From Acidobacteriota bacterium (lineage in GTDB: Bacteria > Acidobacteriota > Terriglobia > Bryobacterales > Bryobacteraceae), in contig JAKOTR010000008.1 in NCBI GenBank assembly GCA_029776225.1, positions 62,001 to 126,000 of the forward strand: a DNA stretch of 64,000 nucleotides. The letters are read 5' to 3'. The notes beneath the pieces were generated by a model. The model did no database searches. It had not been told where the DNA came from and was given only the letters and a program-made list of their open reading frames with translations. Both the position numbers and the translations under genes were made by a program. This document shows, piece after piece, positions 45,451-54,669 of this stretch. The stretch's first letter is position 1. Each line of letters starts with the position of its first letter.

Positions 45451-48087
45451 ATGTGGAGAGGCTGGGTCCTCGCACTGATCCCGCTGGTGGCGGCAAACGC
45501 TGCCTCTATAGATGATGTAGCGAAAGGCTTGCAGGAGCCGCCCCCGGAAGCCCGCATTATGATGCGGTGGTGGTGGTTCGGCCCCGCCGTCACGCACCCG
45601 GAGCTGGCCCGCCAGCTCGAAGCGATGCGGGCGGCCGGAATCGGCGGCGTGGAGATCCAGCCTGTCTACCCGCTCGCGCTGGACGATCCGGCCAGGGGAA
45701 TCCGCAACCTCCGGTTCCTCTCGCCGGAGTTTTCCAGCGCCCTGCGCTTTACGGCCGAAACCGCCCGCCGTCTCGGGCTTCGCGTCGACATGACGCTCGG
45801 CAGCGGCTGGCCCTTCGGCGGCCCCACGATTCCAAGGGAACTGGCCGCCCCCAGGCTGCGCGTCGAGCCTGCCAACCGCCCCCCTCAACTGCGTTGGGAC
45901 GAACGCGTCCTGCGCGAATTCCCGCAGCAGAACCTCCGCTTCATTGAAAGCCGCACCGGCCAGATGGTGAAGCGGGCGGCGGTCGGCGCCGAAGGGTTCG
46001 TCTTCGACCACTACAGCCGCGCGGCGCTGGACCGCTATCTCGAAACCACCGGCGGCCCCCTGCTGCGCGCGTTCGGCCCCCTCAAGCCCTACGCCGTCTT
46101 CTGCGACAGCCTGGAAGTGTTCGGCTCGGACTGGACTCCGGACCTGCCCGAAGAGTTCCTCCGCCGCCGCGGATACGACCTGATGCCGCTGCTGCCCGTG
46201 CTCGTCGGCGACTGGGACGAAGACAAGGCCCGCGTGCGCCATGACTGGGCGCTGACTCTCTCCGAACTGGCCGAAGAGCGCTTCCTCCAGCCGCTGGCGG
46301 AATGGGCCCGCCGCAACGGCGTGAAGCTCCGCGTGCAAACCTACGGCACTCCGCCGGTAACGCTTGCCAGCCAGCGCTACGTCGACCTCGCCGACGGCGA
46401 GCAGACCCAATGGCGGCAGCTCAGCGCTGCCCGCTGGGCCTCCAGCGCGAACCATATCCTCCGCCGGCCGGTGACCGCCTCCGAGACCTGGACCTGGCTT
46501 CACTCGCCTTCCTTTGCGGCCACGCCGCTGGACATCAAGGCCGAAGCCGACATCCACTTCATCCAGGGCATCAACCAGCTCATCGGTCACGGCTGGCCCT
46601 ACTCGCCCAAGCAGGCCGGCAAGCCAGGCTGGGCCTTCTATGCGGCCGCCGCCCTGAACGACCTCAACCCCTGGTGGCCCGTCATGCCCGACCTCGCGCT
46701 CTACCTCCAGCGCGTGAGCTGGCTCCTTCGCCAGGGCGAGCCGGTTGCCGACCTGCTGCTCTACCTTCCGGTCGCCGACATCCGCTCGCGCTTCTCCGCA
46801 GCGAGCGGCCAGGTCTCCATCGACCGCGGCGCGCACGAGGTGCTCGGCGACGCCGTCATCCCCCAGATCCTCGATGCTGGATACAACTTCGACGCCGTCG
46901 ATGACGGCTTGCTCGAAGAGGCGCTCGCGGGCCGCCGCTACCGCGGCATCGTGCTGGCCAACGCCGAACGCATCGAGGCCGGCGTGCTGGAACGGCTGGC
47001 CGCGTTTGCGCGCGAAGGCGGCGCCGTCTTTGTCGCCGGACGCCGCCCGCGGCTGTCGCCCGGCTATCTCCATAGCGCCGAAAACGACCGGCGCGTGCAG
47101 GCCGCCGCCGCCCGGCTGCTCTCCGGACCCGGCGTCCATGTGGTCGAAGACATTGCCCGCCTCGGCGAGGCCCTGCGCCGGGTTATCGAGCCGCCTGTCG
47201 GCTGGACGCCCGCTACCGGCGCGATCGCCTACGCGCACAGAAAACTCGCAAATGGCGAAGTCTTTTTCCTCGCCAACACCGGAAATACGCCCTGGCGCGG
47301 CCGCCTGCGCTTCCGCGCCGCGGCCCAGCCCGCCTTGGCGTGGGACCTGCTCTCGGGCGAAAAACACGAATTCCGCGGAGAAATCGAGATTCCCGCTTAC
47401 GGTTCGCTTGTCTTGCTGTCGGGCGGGCCTGCCAGTCCGGCGCCCCCGCGCAAGCTGCCCGTCCGCGAGCTGGATCTCAGCACGGGCTGGGACGTCACCT
47501 TCCTCGAAACCGGCCGCAAGGCCCGGTACGAGAGACTTCGCTCCTGGACCGAGGACGAAGAGACGCGCTTCTATTCCGGCGTCGCGGCTTATGAGAAAAC
47601 GATCCAGGTAGACCCCGCCTCGCTCCGCGCCTGGCTCGAGTTCGGCCCTGTCAAGCCCCTGGAGCCCGCCGCGCAGCGGCAGCCGGGCATGCGCGCCTGG
47701 GTCGACGCGCCTGTGCGCGACGCGGCCGTCGTTTACGTCAACAAACGCCGCGCCGGCAGCGTCTTCACCCCTCCCTACCGGATCGATCTCAGCGGCTTCC
47801 TTCAGCCGGGCGAAAACCGCCTGCGGATCGAAGTCGCCAACACGAACCTGAACCTGCTGGCGAAGCTCGGCGAGCCGGACTACCGTGTCCTCGCCGCCGC
47901 CTACGGGGAACGGTTCCAGATGCAGGATATGCGGAACCTGCAGCCTGCTCCCAGCGGGCTGCTCGGCGCCGTCAAGCTCGTCGTCTGGCGGCAGCCAGAC
48001 GGCATTACCTCGAACAGTGGGAGTATCTCAACCGCGCCGCAAAGCGGGCCGCGCGCTCGCGCCGGCGGCGCCAATCCAACCAGGTGA
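45451..48087 (+). CDS. secreted GH106-type alpha-L-rhamnosidase
   Basis: The 878-residue product has a signal peptide (MWRGWVLALIPLVAANA) and resembles glycoside hydrolase family 106. Typical features are MMRWWWFGPAVTHPELARQL near the N-terminus, LRVDMTLGSGWPFGG near residue 115, and CDSLEVFGSDWTPDL near residue 225. A middle barrel and a C-terminal beta-sandwich of sugar-binding type (GFLQPGENRLRIEVANTNLN) follow. The family removes terminal L-rhamnose from plant pectin (rhamnogalacturonan) and other glycans. The ATG at 45451 has TAAGGA eight bases upstream; an ATG 9 nt earlier overlaps that site and is less likely. The receptor gene begins 10 nt after its stop, so uptake of the released or remaining oligosaccharide is the likely theme. 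Confidence 0.85.
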   Translation: MWRGWVLALIPLVAANAASIDDVAKGLQEPPPEARIMMRWWWFGPAVTHPELARQLEAMRAAGIGGVEIQPVYPLALDDPARGIRNLRFLSPEFSSALRFTAETARRLGLRVDMTLGSGWPFGGPTIPRELAAPRLRVEPANRPPQLRWDERVLREFPQQNLRFIESRTGQMVKRAAVGAEGFVFDHYSRAALDRYLETTGGPLLRAFGPLKPYAVFCDSLEVFGSDWTPDLPEEFLRRRGYDLMPLLPVLVGDWDEDKARVRHDWALTLSELAEERFLQPLAEWARRNGVKLRVQTYGTPPVTLASQRYVDLADGEQTQWRQLSAARWASSANHILRRPVTASETWTWLHSPSFAATPLDIKAEADIHFIQGINQLIGHGWPYSPKQAGKPGWAFYAAAALNDLNPWWPVMPDLALYLQRVSWLLRQGEPVADLLLYLPVADIRSRFSAASGQVSIDRGAHEVLGDAVIPQILDAGYNFDAVDDGLLEEALAGRRYRGIVLANAERIEAGVLERLAAFAREGGAVFVAGRRPRLSPGYLHSAENDRRVQAAAARLLSGPGVHVVEDIARLGEALRRVIEPPVGWTPATGAIAYAHRKLANGEVFFLANTGNTPWRGRLRFRAAAQPALAWDLLSGEKHEFRGEIEIPAYGSLVLLSGGPASPAPPRKLPVRELDLSTGWDVTFLETGRKARYERLRSWTEDEETRFYSGVAAYEKTIQVDPASLRAWLEFGPVKPLEPAAQRQPGMRAWVDAPVRDAAVVYVNKRRAGSVFTPPYRIDLSGFLQPGENRLRIEVANTNLNLLAKLGEPDYRVLAAAYGERFQMQDMRNLQPAPSGLLGAVKLVVWRQPDGITSNSGSISTAPQSGPRARAGGANPTR

Positions 48088-48097
48088 AAGGAAAGCT

Positions 48098-51000
48098 ATG
48101 AAGTCTCGCATTGTGTGGATCGTTGCTCTCTGCTACCTGCTCGCTTCCGCGGGCATGGCGCAGGATCCGCGTGGCTCCATCACGGGCACCGTCACCGACC
48201 CGTCAGGCGCGGTGGTGCCCAACGCCAACGTGGAAGTCATCAACAAGGCCATGGGCACCCGGATCACTCTGAAGACGAACGAGGCCGGCGTGTACAACGC
48301 GCTGTATCTGATTCCGGGCCGCTACCAGGTCGTCGTCGAGATCCCCGGCTTCAAGAAGGCCATCCACGACGACATCGAGGTGCGTATCGACGACCGCATC
48401 GCCGTCAACGTCCAGCTCGAAGTCGGCGTCGCCGAGCAGACCGTCACCGTCACCGGCGAAACTCCGCTGCTGTCCACCGAAACCGCTTCGACGGGAACCG
48501 TGGTCGACTCACGCAGGGTCACCGAGCTGCCAATCCCCCACGGCAACCCGTACTTCCTCATCAACCTTGCCACCGGGGTCTCCTTTACTCGCGACGCCCG
48601 GCTCGACCGCCCCTTCGAACCCACCCACATCGTCGGCTACGCCATTGACGGCACCCGCGCCAACCGCAGCGACGTCACCATCGACGGCGCAGTCAGCACC
48701 GCCACCGCCAACCCCGGCGAGGTCATCGCCTCCTACGTGCCTCCGGCCGACATTGTCCAGGAATTCAAGGTCCAGACGGCCACCTTCGACGCCCAGTTCG
48801 GCCATACCGAAGGCGGCGTCACCAACATCAGCCTCAAGTCCGGCAGCAACGAGTTCCACGGCACCGGCTACTACACCAACATGACGCCGTCGCTGTTCGC
48901 CAACGACTTCTTCGCTAATCGCGACAAAATCCCGCTGGCCGACTTCTACTACCACCGCTACGGCGCCTCCCTCGGCGGCCCCATCATCCTGCCGAAACTC
49001 TACAGCGGCCGCAACCGCACGTTCTTCCAGTGGGGCATGGAGGGCATCAAGGAAGGCCGCCCGCGCAACAATGGCACTCCCACCGTGCCCACCGAGGCCA
49101 TGAAGAACGGCGACTTCTCCGCGCTGCTCAACGTCTCCAGCAGCTTCCAGATCTACAACCCCTGGACGCGCCGTCCCGCCGCCGGCGGCCGCTTCCAGTC
49201 CGATCCGTTCCCGGACAACATTATCCCGGCGTCCCTGTTCAACCCCGTCGCCAAGAAGGTCCTCGACACTTACTACCCGAAGCCCCTGCAGGCCGGCAAC
49301 CCCGACGGAACGAACAACTACCTCCGGCCGGAGTTGATGGAGACCGCCGATTACCTGTCCAACACCATCCGCGTCGACCACAACATCACGGAGAACAACC
49401 GCATGTTCTTCCGCGTGAGCTGGTATGACCGCGATAGCTGGTACAACGACTACTTCGACAACGCCGCCACCGGCCAGTCCTTCTGGTTCATCGCCCGCTC
49501 GGCCGTCGTCGACGACGTCTGGACGCTAAGCCCCACCGTGGTGCTCAACGCCCGCTACGGCTACAACCGCTTCATCCGCCGCCAGGACGGCAATCCCCTG
49601 GGCAATGGCTTCGACCTCACCTCGATCGGCTTCCCCGCCTCGTACAACAACGCCATTTCGCCCGACATCCGCCGCTTCCCGCGCTTCGACATCACCGGCT
49701 ACCAGGGCACCGGCTTCGGGGGCGAAAACCGCCCCAACGACACCCACAACGTCACCGCCGTGCTCACCAAAATCTTCTCGCGGCATTCCCTCAAGGCCGG
49801 CATGGAGTTCCGCGCCTACCGCGAAACCAGCGTCTTCTTCGGCAACGAACAGACTGGCCGCTTCATCTTCGACGCGACCTACACGCGCGGCCCCCTCGAC
49901 AACTCGCCCGTCGCGCCCAACTCCCTCGGCCAGTCCGTCGCGGCCTTCCTGCTGGGCATCCCCACGGGCTCCAGCTACGCCGCCGTGCGTGACAGCTACG
50001 CCGAGCAGTCCGTCTCCTGGTCCTGGTTCGTTCAGGACGACTGGAAAGTCAGCTCCCGGCTCACGCTGAACCTCGGGCTCCGCTGGGAGTGGGACGGCCC
50101 GCTCACTGAGCGCTTCAACCGCAGCGTCCGCCGTTTCGACGCCAGCTACACCCAGCCGTTCGAAGAGGCTGCCCGCGCCGTTTACGCCAACAATCCCACG
50201 CCGGAAGTTCCGGTCTCCGAGTTCACCACCCGCGGCGGCCTGACCTTTGCCGGCGTCAACGGCGAACCCCGCTCTCTCTACGAAACCCCGAGGAACAACT
50301 TCATGCCCCGCTTCGGCTTCGCCTACCAGATCGATCCGAAGACCGTCATGCGCGGCGGCTACGGCATATTCTTCGGCTTCCTCGGCCAGCGCCGCGGCGA
50401 CGTCATCCAGACCGGCTTCAGCCGCAATACGCCGTTCATTCCCACGCTCGACGGCTACACCTTCATCCGCACGCTGTCGGATCCGTTCCCGGAAGGCCTT
50501 TTGATGCCGGTCGGCGCCGCCGACGGCTATCAGACCTACGTCGGCAACTCCGTTTCGTTCTTCAACGAGAAACCGCTGCGGCCCTACATGCAGCGCTGGC
50601 AACTCGGCTTCCAGCGCACCATCGGCGCTGGCTACGTGGCTGAACTGAACTACGTCGGCAACCGCGGCACGCACATCGAGATCAGCCAGAACTTCAACGC
50701 CACGCCGCTCGAATACCTCAGCCACAGCCTGCTGCGGGACAACGAACGCATCAACTATCTCACGCAGAACCTGCCCAACCCGTTCCTCGGCCTGATGCCC
50801 CCCGGCGCGGTGTCGGCCTTCACCGGCGCCAATATGGCGCGCGAACGGCTGCTGCGGCCCTTCCCCCACTTCGACGCGGTCAACGCCTCCCGCTTCGACG
50901 GCTACTCCTGGTACCACGCTCTCCAGGCCAGCCTCGAAAAGCGCTTCTCGCAAAGCTACATGCTGGGCGTCAGCTACACCTTCTCGAAGTTCATGCAGGC

Positions 51001-51601
51001 CACCGAGACGCTGAACACCAACGACCCGCGCCCCGTGGAAGTCATCAGCGACCTCGACCGCCCGCACCACCTCGTCGTCAACTCCATCTGGGAGACGCCG
51101 TTCGGCAGAGGGCGGCGCTGGGGTTCCAACCTGCCTTTCCTCGCTGACCTCTTCCTCGGCGGCTGGCAGATCTCCGGCGTCTACACCTTCCAGAGCGGCG
51201 CGCCGATCAACTTCGGCAACATCATCTTCATCGGCGACCTGAAGGACATCCGGCTGCCGAGCGACCAGCGCACCGTCGAACGCTGGTTCAACGTCGACGC
51301 CGGCTTCGAGCGGCGCTCGGCCTTTCAACTGGACCGCAACGTCCGCTGGTTCCCGCCGCGCTTCAGCTTCCTCCGCGCGCATGGGATCAGCAACTTCGAC
51401 CTTGCGCTCACCAAGAACACACGGCTGTTCAATGAGAAGTTGAACGTGCAATTCAAGGCCGAGTTCCTCAACGCCATGAACCACCCGCAGTTCCCGGCGC
51501 CCAACACCACGGTCACGTCCGCGCAGTTCGGCCAGGCCATCGCCTCCAATCAGGCGAACTACCCGCGCCGGACCCAGTTGATGGCCAAGTTCATCTTCTG
51601 A
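48098..51601 (+). CDS. Oar-like TonB-dependent receptor paired with the GH106 enzyme
   Basis: The 1167-residue outer-membrane receptor has a signal peptide ending GMAQ. A carboxypeptidase-regulatory-like domain lies at about residues 23-105 (GSITGTVTDPSGAVVPNANV), and a plug contains ATFDAQFGHTEGGVTNISL. The beta-barrel ends with YPRRTQLMAKFIF. The frame is open 213 nt upstream within the GH106 gene, but AAAGGAA before this ATG and the signal peptide fix the start. Third codon positions are almost uniformly C or G, more so than in the receptor at 39.7 kb. It is co-transcribed with GH106, and an intrinsic terminator follows, so the pair forms a closed two-gene unit. Confidence 0.94.
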   Translation: MKSRIVWIVALCYLLASAGMAQDPRGSITGTVTDPSGAVVPNANVEVINKAMGTRITLKTNEAGVYNALYLIPGRYQVVVEIPGFKKAIHDDIEVRIDDRIAVNVQLEVGVAEQTVTVTGETPLLSTETASTGTVVDSRRVTELPIPHGNPYFLINLATGVSFTRDARLDRPFEPTHIVGYAIDGTRANRSDVTIDGAVSTATANPGEVIASYVPPADIVQEFKVQTATFDAQFGHTEGGVTNISLKSGSNEFHGTGYYTNMTPSLFANDFFANRDKIPLADFYYHRYGASLGGPIILPKLYSGRNRTFFQWGMEGIKEGRPRNNGTPTVPTEAMKNGDFSALLNVSSSFQIYNPWTRRPAAGGRFQSDPFPDNIIPASLFNPVAKKVLDTYYPKPLQAGNPDGTNNYLRPELMETADYLSNTIRVDHNITENNRMFFRVSWYDRDSWYNDYFDNAATGQSFWFIARSAVVDDVWTLSPTVVLNARYGYNRFIRRQDGNPLGNGFDLTSIGFPASYNNAISPDIRRFPRFDITGYQGTGFGGENRPNDTHNVTAVLTKIFSRHSLKAGMEFRAYRETSVFFGNEQTGRFIFDATYTRGPLDNSPVAPNSLGQSVAAFLLGIPTGSSYAAVRDSYAEQSVSWSWFVQDDWKVSSRLTLNLGLRWEWDGPLTERFNRSVRRFDASYTQPFEEAARAVYANNPTPEVPVSEFTTRGGLTFAGVNGEPRSLYETPRNNFMPRFGFAYQIDPKTVMRGGYGIFFGFLGQRRGDVIQTGFSRNTPFIPTLDGYTFIRTLSDPFPEGLLMPVGAADGYQTYVGNSVSFFNEKPLRPYMQRWQLGFQRTIGAGYVAELNYVGNRGTHIEISQNFNATPLEYLSHSLLRDNERINYLTQNLPNPFLGLMPPGAVSAFTGANMARERLLRPFPHFDAVNASRFDGYSWYHALQASLEKRFSQSYMLGVSYTFSKFMQATETLNTNDPRPVEVISDLDRPHHLVVNSIWETPFGRGRRWGSNLPFLADLFLGGWQISGVYTFQSGAPINFGNIIFIGDLKDIRLPSDQRTVERWFNVDAGFERRSAFQLDRNVRWFPPRFSFLRAHGISNFDLALTKNTRLFNEKLNVQFKAEFLNAMNHPQFPAPNTTVTSAQFGQAIASNQANYPRRTQLMAKFIF

Positions 51602-51623
51602 CCTCAAGCGACCCTCTGCTCCG

Positions 51624-51664
51624 CCCCGCCCCGGCACGGACCCGTCCGGGGCGGGGTAATTTTT
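51624..51664 (+). terminator. intrinsic terminator of the GH106/receptor operon
   Basis: CCCCGCCCCGG (51624-51634) and CCGGGGCGGGG (51646-51656) form an 11-bp GC stem. Further pairing is possible within the loop (ACGG with CCGT). TAATTTTT follows with a run of five T's. This is the only terminator in the window with all classical parts. Confidence 0.85.
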
Positions 51665-52176
51665 GCGCGGCATGCGCCGTTTGTATGTGGCGATGAAGAT
51701 GTTACTGACAACCGGCGCACCTGGAAGTCTGCGTTGAGTGATCACGCACGCCCGCGCCGCCGGCCACCAGCAAACCCCAATCATCTCGCACCGCGATATA
51801 CCTGGCGTAGTCTCGCCACGGTCGCCGCTGAGGCAGCGGTGTCGGAGGAGCTGGCGGCCGCGCTCTTACGAGCCGAACCAGCCCTTCGCTTCAGCCGAGG
51901 AAAATCTCGCAACATAATTGTCGGCGTTCGTTCGCGAGTCGGGTAGCGGGTGCCGTGCCGCATTCCTCTCGTGCTGCACGCGGATTGTGGACGACGGGGT
52001 TCCGGAGACAGGCAGTCACACGGGAGCGGCAACGATTGAACCTGGTCACCTCCTGAAACGTATATTCCAGTTATGTGCAAGCCTGCTGTGGTGGCCGCCA
52101 TCACTCGCCCACGCCATGACGGCTTGAAGACGGAAGTGAAGAAACTCGCTCCACCGCTCGCTAAAGAGGTTATCTG
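51665..52176. other. 512-bp intergenic region
   Basis: No gene can be supported firmly. A 70-codon plus-strand frame from a GTG at 51734 to 51946 contains SLATVAAEAAVSEELAAALL and ALRFSRGKSRNIIVGVRSR. That reads like a small helix-turn-helix fragment, but it lacks a ribosome-binding site and has an odd Arg/Pro-rich start, so it may be a relic. The right end carries AGAGG eight bases before the next gene's ATG. Nothing else is recognised. Confidence 0.5.
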
Positions 52177-53655
52177 ATGGACTCACGGCTTAGCGCACGC
52201 ACTTTGCTCTCGGCCCTCGCTGCCGTAATGCTTTCGGGCGCAGCATTCTATTCCACCTATGGTCTGAACCCGCGTTGGTGGGCGCCATGGCTGGCCGCCC
52301 TACCGGTCCTGTGGATCGCGCCGCGGCTGCCCTGGTGGGCCATTACAGTGGCTGCGCTCGCGGCAGGCGCTATCGGCCGTCTAAGCATGATAGGGTACTA
52401 CCAGCGCTTGCAGCTCCCCTTAGGCCTGCTGCTAGCGTCCGTTATCGTTCCGGCTGCCGCCTTCTGCCTCGCCGTCTTTCTCTTTCGCGCCTTCTTCCGG
52501 CGCAAACAACCGTGGCTCGCCGCGCTGGCGTTCCCCTCTCTGGTGATCGCCTACGAATACCTGATCAGTCTGAGCGCCGGCACCTTCACCTCCACGGCAT
52601 ATACCCAGTTGAAAAACCTTCCCGTGCTCCAACTCGGCGCGCTTGCCGGACTGTGGGGCATTGGCTTCGCCGTGATGTTGTTCCCATCCATGATCGCCGC
52701 GATCCTCCTCAGTCCAGCCCGGCCCCGGCGCCAACTCTCGATCGCCTTCGTCGCAATCTATGCCTGTGTGCTTGGCTACGGCGTGTGGCGCTTATCCACA
52801 GCTCCTAATTCCCCCCAGACCATCTCCATCGGACTGGTCGCCTCAGACCTCCCCCAAAACACGTTCCCCGACAAAGATCCCGACGCCATGCGCCTCCTGC
52901 GTGAATACGCGGACCAGGTGAAACTCCTCGCTCAGCGAGGAGCTCGCATAGCGGTGATGCCTGAAATGACCGCGATCGTCCGCGATTCCATCGATGCCGG
53001 CGTCAACGCCCTCTTCCGCCAAACCGCGCGCGAAGCCAACATACAGATAGTTGCCGGCGTCCTGCACGCAACCAGGAGGGGCACATTCAACGAAGCTCGT
53101 CTCTATCCCGAATCCGGCGCGCCCCCCGTGGTCTACCGCAAGCGCCACCTGGTCCCGGTAGTCGAAGACCGCACTACTCCCGAGAACGATTTCGAGATCG
53201 TCCGCCACCCCGCAGGCATCATTGGACTCGCAATCTGTCGCGACATGGATTACCCCGATCCCGCGCGCCAATACGGCCAGGCCCAGGCCGGCCTCGTTCT
53301 CGTCGCCGCCTGGGATTTCGACATCGACCGCTACTGGCACGGCCATCTCTCCATCCTGCGCGGTGTCGAGAACGGCTTCAGCGTAGCCCGCGCCGCCAAG
53401 AACGGCCTGCTCTTTGTGAGCGACAGCCGCGGCCGCATCCTGGCCGAGACCCGCACCACACCCGAGCTGCCATTCACATCGATGCTCGCCACGGTTCCCG
53501 TCCACCACGCGGTGACGCTCTATCAGTTCTGGGGCGATTGGTTCGCCTGGCTCACCCTCGCTATCCTCGCCGCCCTGCTCATCACGCTTGTGGCGCGCCG
53601 GCCTGCCCGGACAGCCCCAGAGGCCGTCAAACAGAGCGCTCAGTCGAGTTCTTGA
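52177..53655 (+). CDS. apolipoprotein N-acyltransferase-like membrane nitrilase
   Basis: The 492-residue protein has about six N-terminal transmembrane helices (to about residue 210), a carbon-nitrogen hydrolase domain (about 215-455) and a final helix. The nitrilase triad is visible as E263 in MPEMT, K322 in YRKRHLVPVVE and C354 in AICRDMD. This is the layout of Lnt, which adds the third acyl chain to lipoproteins in the periplasm. The active-site loop CRDMD differs from the CYE usual in E. coli Lnt, and RGVENGFSVARAAKNG is the conserved downstream helix. It may be a second, divergent Lnt or a membrane amidase. AGAGG precedes the ATG by eight bases. Its end overlaps the convergent VOC gene by 16 bp. 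Confidence 0.82.
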   Translation: MDSRLSARTLLSALAAVMLSGAAFYSTYGLNPRWWAPWLAALPVLWIAPRLPWWAITVAALAAGAIGRLSMIGYYQRLQLPLGLLLASVIVPAAAFCLAVFLFRAFFRRKQPWLAALAFPSLVIAYEYLISLSAGTFTSTAYTQLKNLPVLQLGALAGLWGIGFAVMLFPSMIAAILLSPARPRRQLSIAFVAIYACVLGYGVWRLSTAPNSPQTISIGLVASDLPQNTFPDKDPDAMRLLREYADQVKLLAQRGARIAVMPEMTAIVRDSIDAGVNALFRQTAREANIQIVAGVLHATRRGTFNEARLYPESGAPPVVYRKRHLVPVVEDRTTPENDFEIVRHPAGIIGLAICRDMDYPDPARQYGQAQAGLVLVAAWDFDIDRYWHGHLSILRGVENGFSVARAAKNGLLFVSDSRGRILAETRTTPELPFTSMLATVPVHHAVTLYQFWGDWFAWLTLAILAALLITLVARRPARTAPEAVKQSAQSSS

Positions 53656-54077
53656 GCGAGTCCGATAAGAAGCCCTTCGGGTCCGCGGATATAGCAGAGC
53701 CGGTATGCGTCTTTATACTGGACAACTTCGCCTACGAGCTGCGCGCCGCGCTTGCGGAGTTTTTCCAGCGTCTCGTCGATGTCGTCCACGGTGAACATGA
53801 CGCGGAGGTAGCCCAGTGCGTTCACCGGAGCGTTACGGTGATCCGCTACGACAGGCGGTGTGAGGAAGCGCGAGAGCTCGAGCCGGCCGTGACCGTCGGG
53901 CGTGCGCATCATGGCAATTTCGACGCGCTGTTCGCCCAGTCCGGTGACACGTCCGGCCCATTCTCCTTCGATCGTGGTCTGCCCTTCGAGTTCGAGACCG
54001 AGTTCGCAGAAGAAATCAATCGCTTCGCCGAGGTCCTCGACGACGATCCCAACGTTGTCCAGCCGTTTGACCCCCAT
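53640..54077 (-). CDS. VOC-family (glyoxalase/bleomycin-resistance-like) protein
   Basis: The 145-residue protein shows the paired beta-alpha-beta-beta-beta modules of the vicinal oxygen chelate fold: RLDNVGIVVEDLGEAIDFFC and ELGLELEG in the first half, and LGYLRVMFTVDDIDETLEKL with a final IRGPEGLLIGLAQEL in the second. The second metal Glu position lies in the GPEGLLIGL strand. The ATG at 54077 is chosen; a TTG three codons earlier is also in frame. It may act in detoxification or as a small dioxygenase or isomerase, but the substrate is unknown. It overlaps the convergent Lnt-like gene by 16 bp. Confidence 0.88.
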   Translation of the reverse strand: MGVKRLDNVGIVVEDLGEAIDFFCELGLELEGQTTIEGEWAGRVTGLGEQRVEIAMMRTPDGHGRLELSRFLTPPVVADHRNAPVNALGYLRVMFTVDDIDETLEKLRKRGAQLVGEVVQYKDAYRLCYIRGPEGLLIGLAQELD

Positions 54078-54137
54078 GCTGTTCAATCTACATGTCGTGA
54101 TCTGGTCTCACAACGGCGTTACGATGGAAGCGGACGC

Positions 54138-54605
54138 ATGAGATTGTGGCGGTTCATCGCCATCTGTCTGACCGCGCTCACACTTTCGCTCACCTTCTGC
54201 CACCTCCTGGAGATGCCGCGCAAACTGCAATACGACGAAGCGCTCTACCTGGCCGTCCAACACTCGCTTTATCTTTACTTCGCGTGGGTGGGTGCTTTTG
54301 CGGAGCTCGGGGCAGTGGCTTCCCTCGCGGTAGTTACGGTGTTGGTCCGGAAGCGGGGGACGTCTTTCCATCTCACCCTCACGGCATTGATCTGCGTAGC
54401 TGCCGGCCTCGCCGTGTGGTTCCTATTCGTCTCTCCGGCGAATGCGGAAATGGCTCGCTGGAACAACCTTCCACTGCCGGCAAACTGGATCGAAGTGAGA
54501 AGGCAATGGGAATTCGGCCATGCCGCTTCGGCAGTTCTCGATTTGATCGGGTTTGCCGCTCTGGCGCTCTCCGTCGTGATCGACACTCCTGAAGCTGCGA
54601 GGTGA
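54138..54605 (+). CDS. four-helix membrane protein, DUF1772-like
   Basis: The 155-residue product has four predicted membrane helices, opening with RFIAICLTALTLSLTFCHLLE and ending with ASAVLDLIGFAALALSVVI. The conserved-looking LPANWIEVRRQWEFGHAAS before the last helix resembles a family often annotated DUF1772. An ATG with GGAAG seven to eight bases upstream sets the start. The frame is open well upstream, but that part overlaps the antisense of the VOC gene. Function is unknown. It is divergent from the VOC gene, 60 bp away. Confidence 0.75.
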   Translation: MRLWRFIAICLTALTLSLTFCHLLEMPRKLQYDEALYLAVQHSLYLYFAWVGAFAELGAVASLAVVTVLVRKRGTSFHLTLTALICVAAGLAVWFLFVSPANAEMARWNNLPLPANWIEVRRQWEFGHAASAVLDLIGFAALALSVVIDTPEAAR

Positions 54606-54669
54606 CGATAGCTGCTTCGATCCAACATGGAAGCGGCCGCCGCCGCATGATGTTTTGGATCTCCAGGCA

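Noticed and set aside
45436-47367. A 643-codon open frame on the minus strand
   Set aside because: Antisense to the GH106 gene and lacking any family motif.
49526-51784. A 752-codon open frame on the minus strand
   Set aside because: It lies antisense to the second receptor gene; its Val/Glu/Ala/Arg-rich composition is the mirror of C-ending codons and shows no recognisable domain.
51734-51946. Small helix-turn-helix protein gene
   Set aside because: The 70-codon frame has some protein-like segments but no ribosome-binding site and an improbable N-terminus; mentioned only in the intergenic entry.
53538-54137. Long N-terminal extension of the four-helix membrane protein
   Set aside because: It covers the antisense of the VOC gene and has no membrane or domain character; the ATG at 54138 has a good ribosome-binding site.
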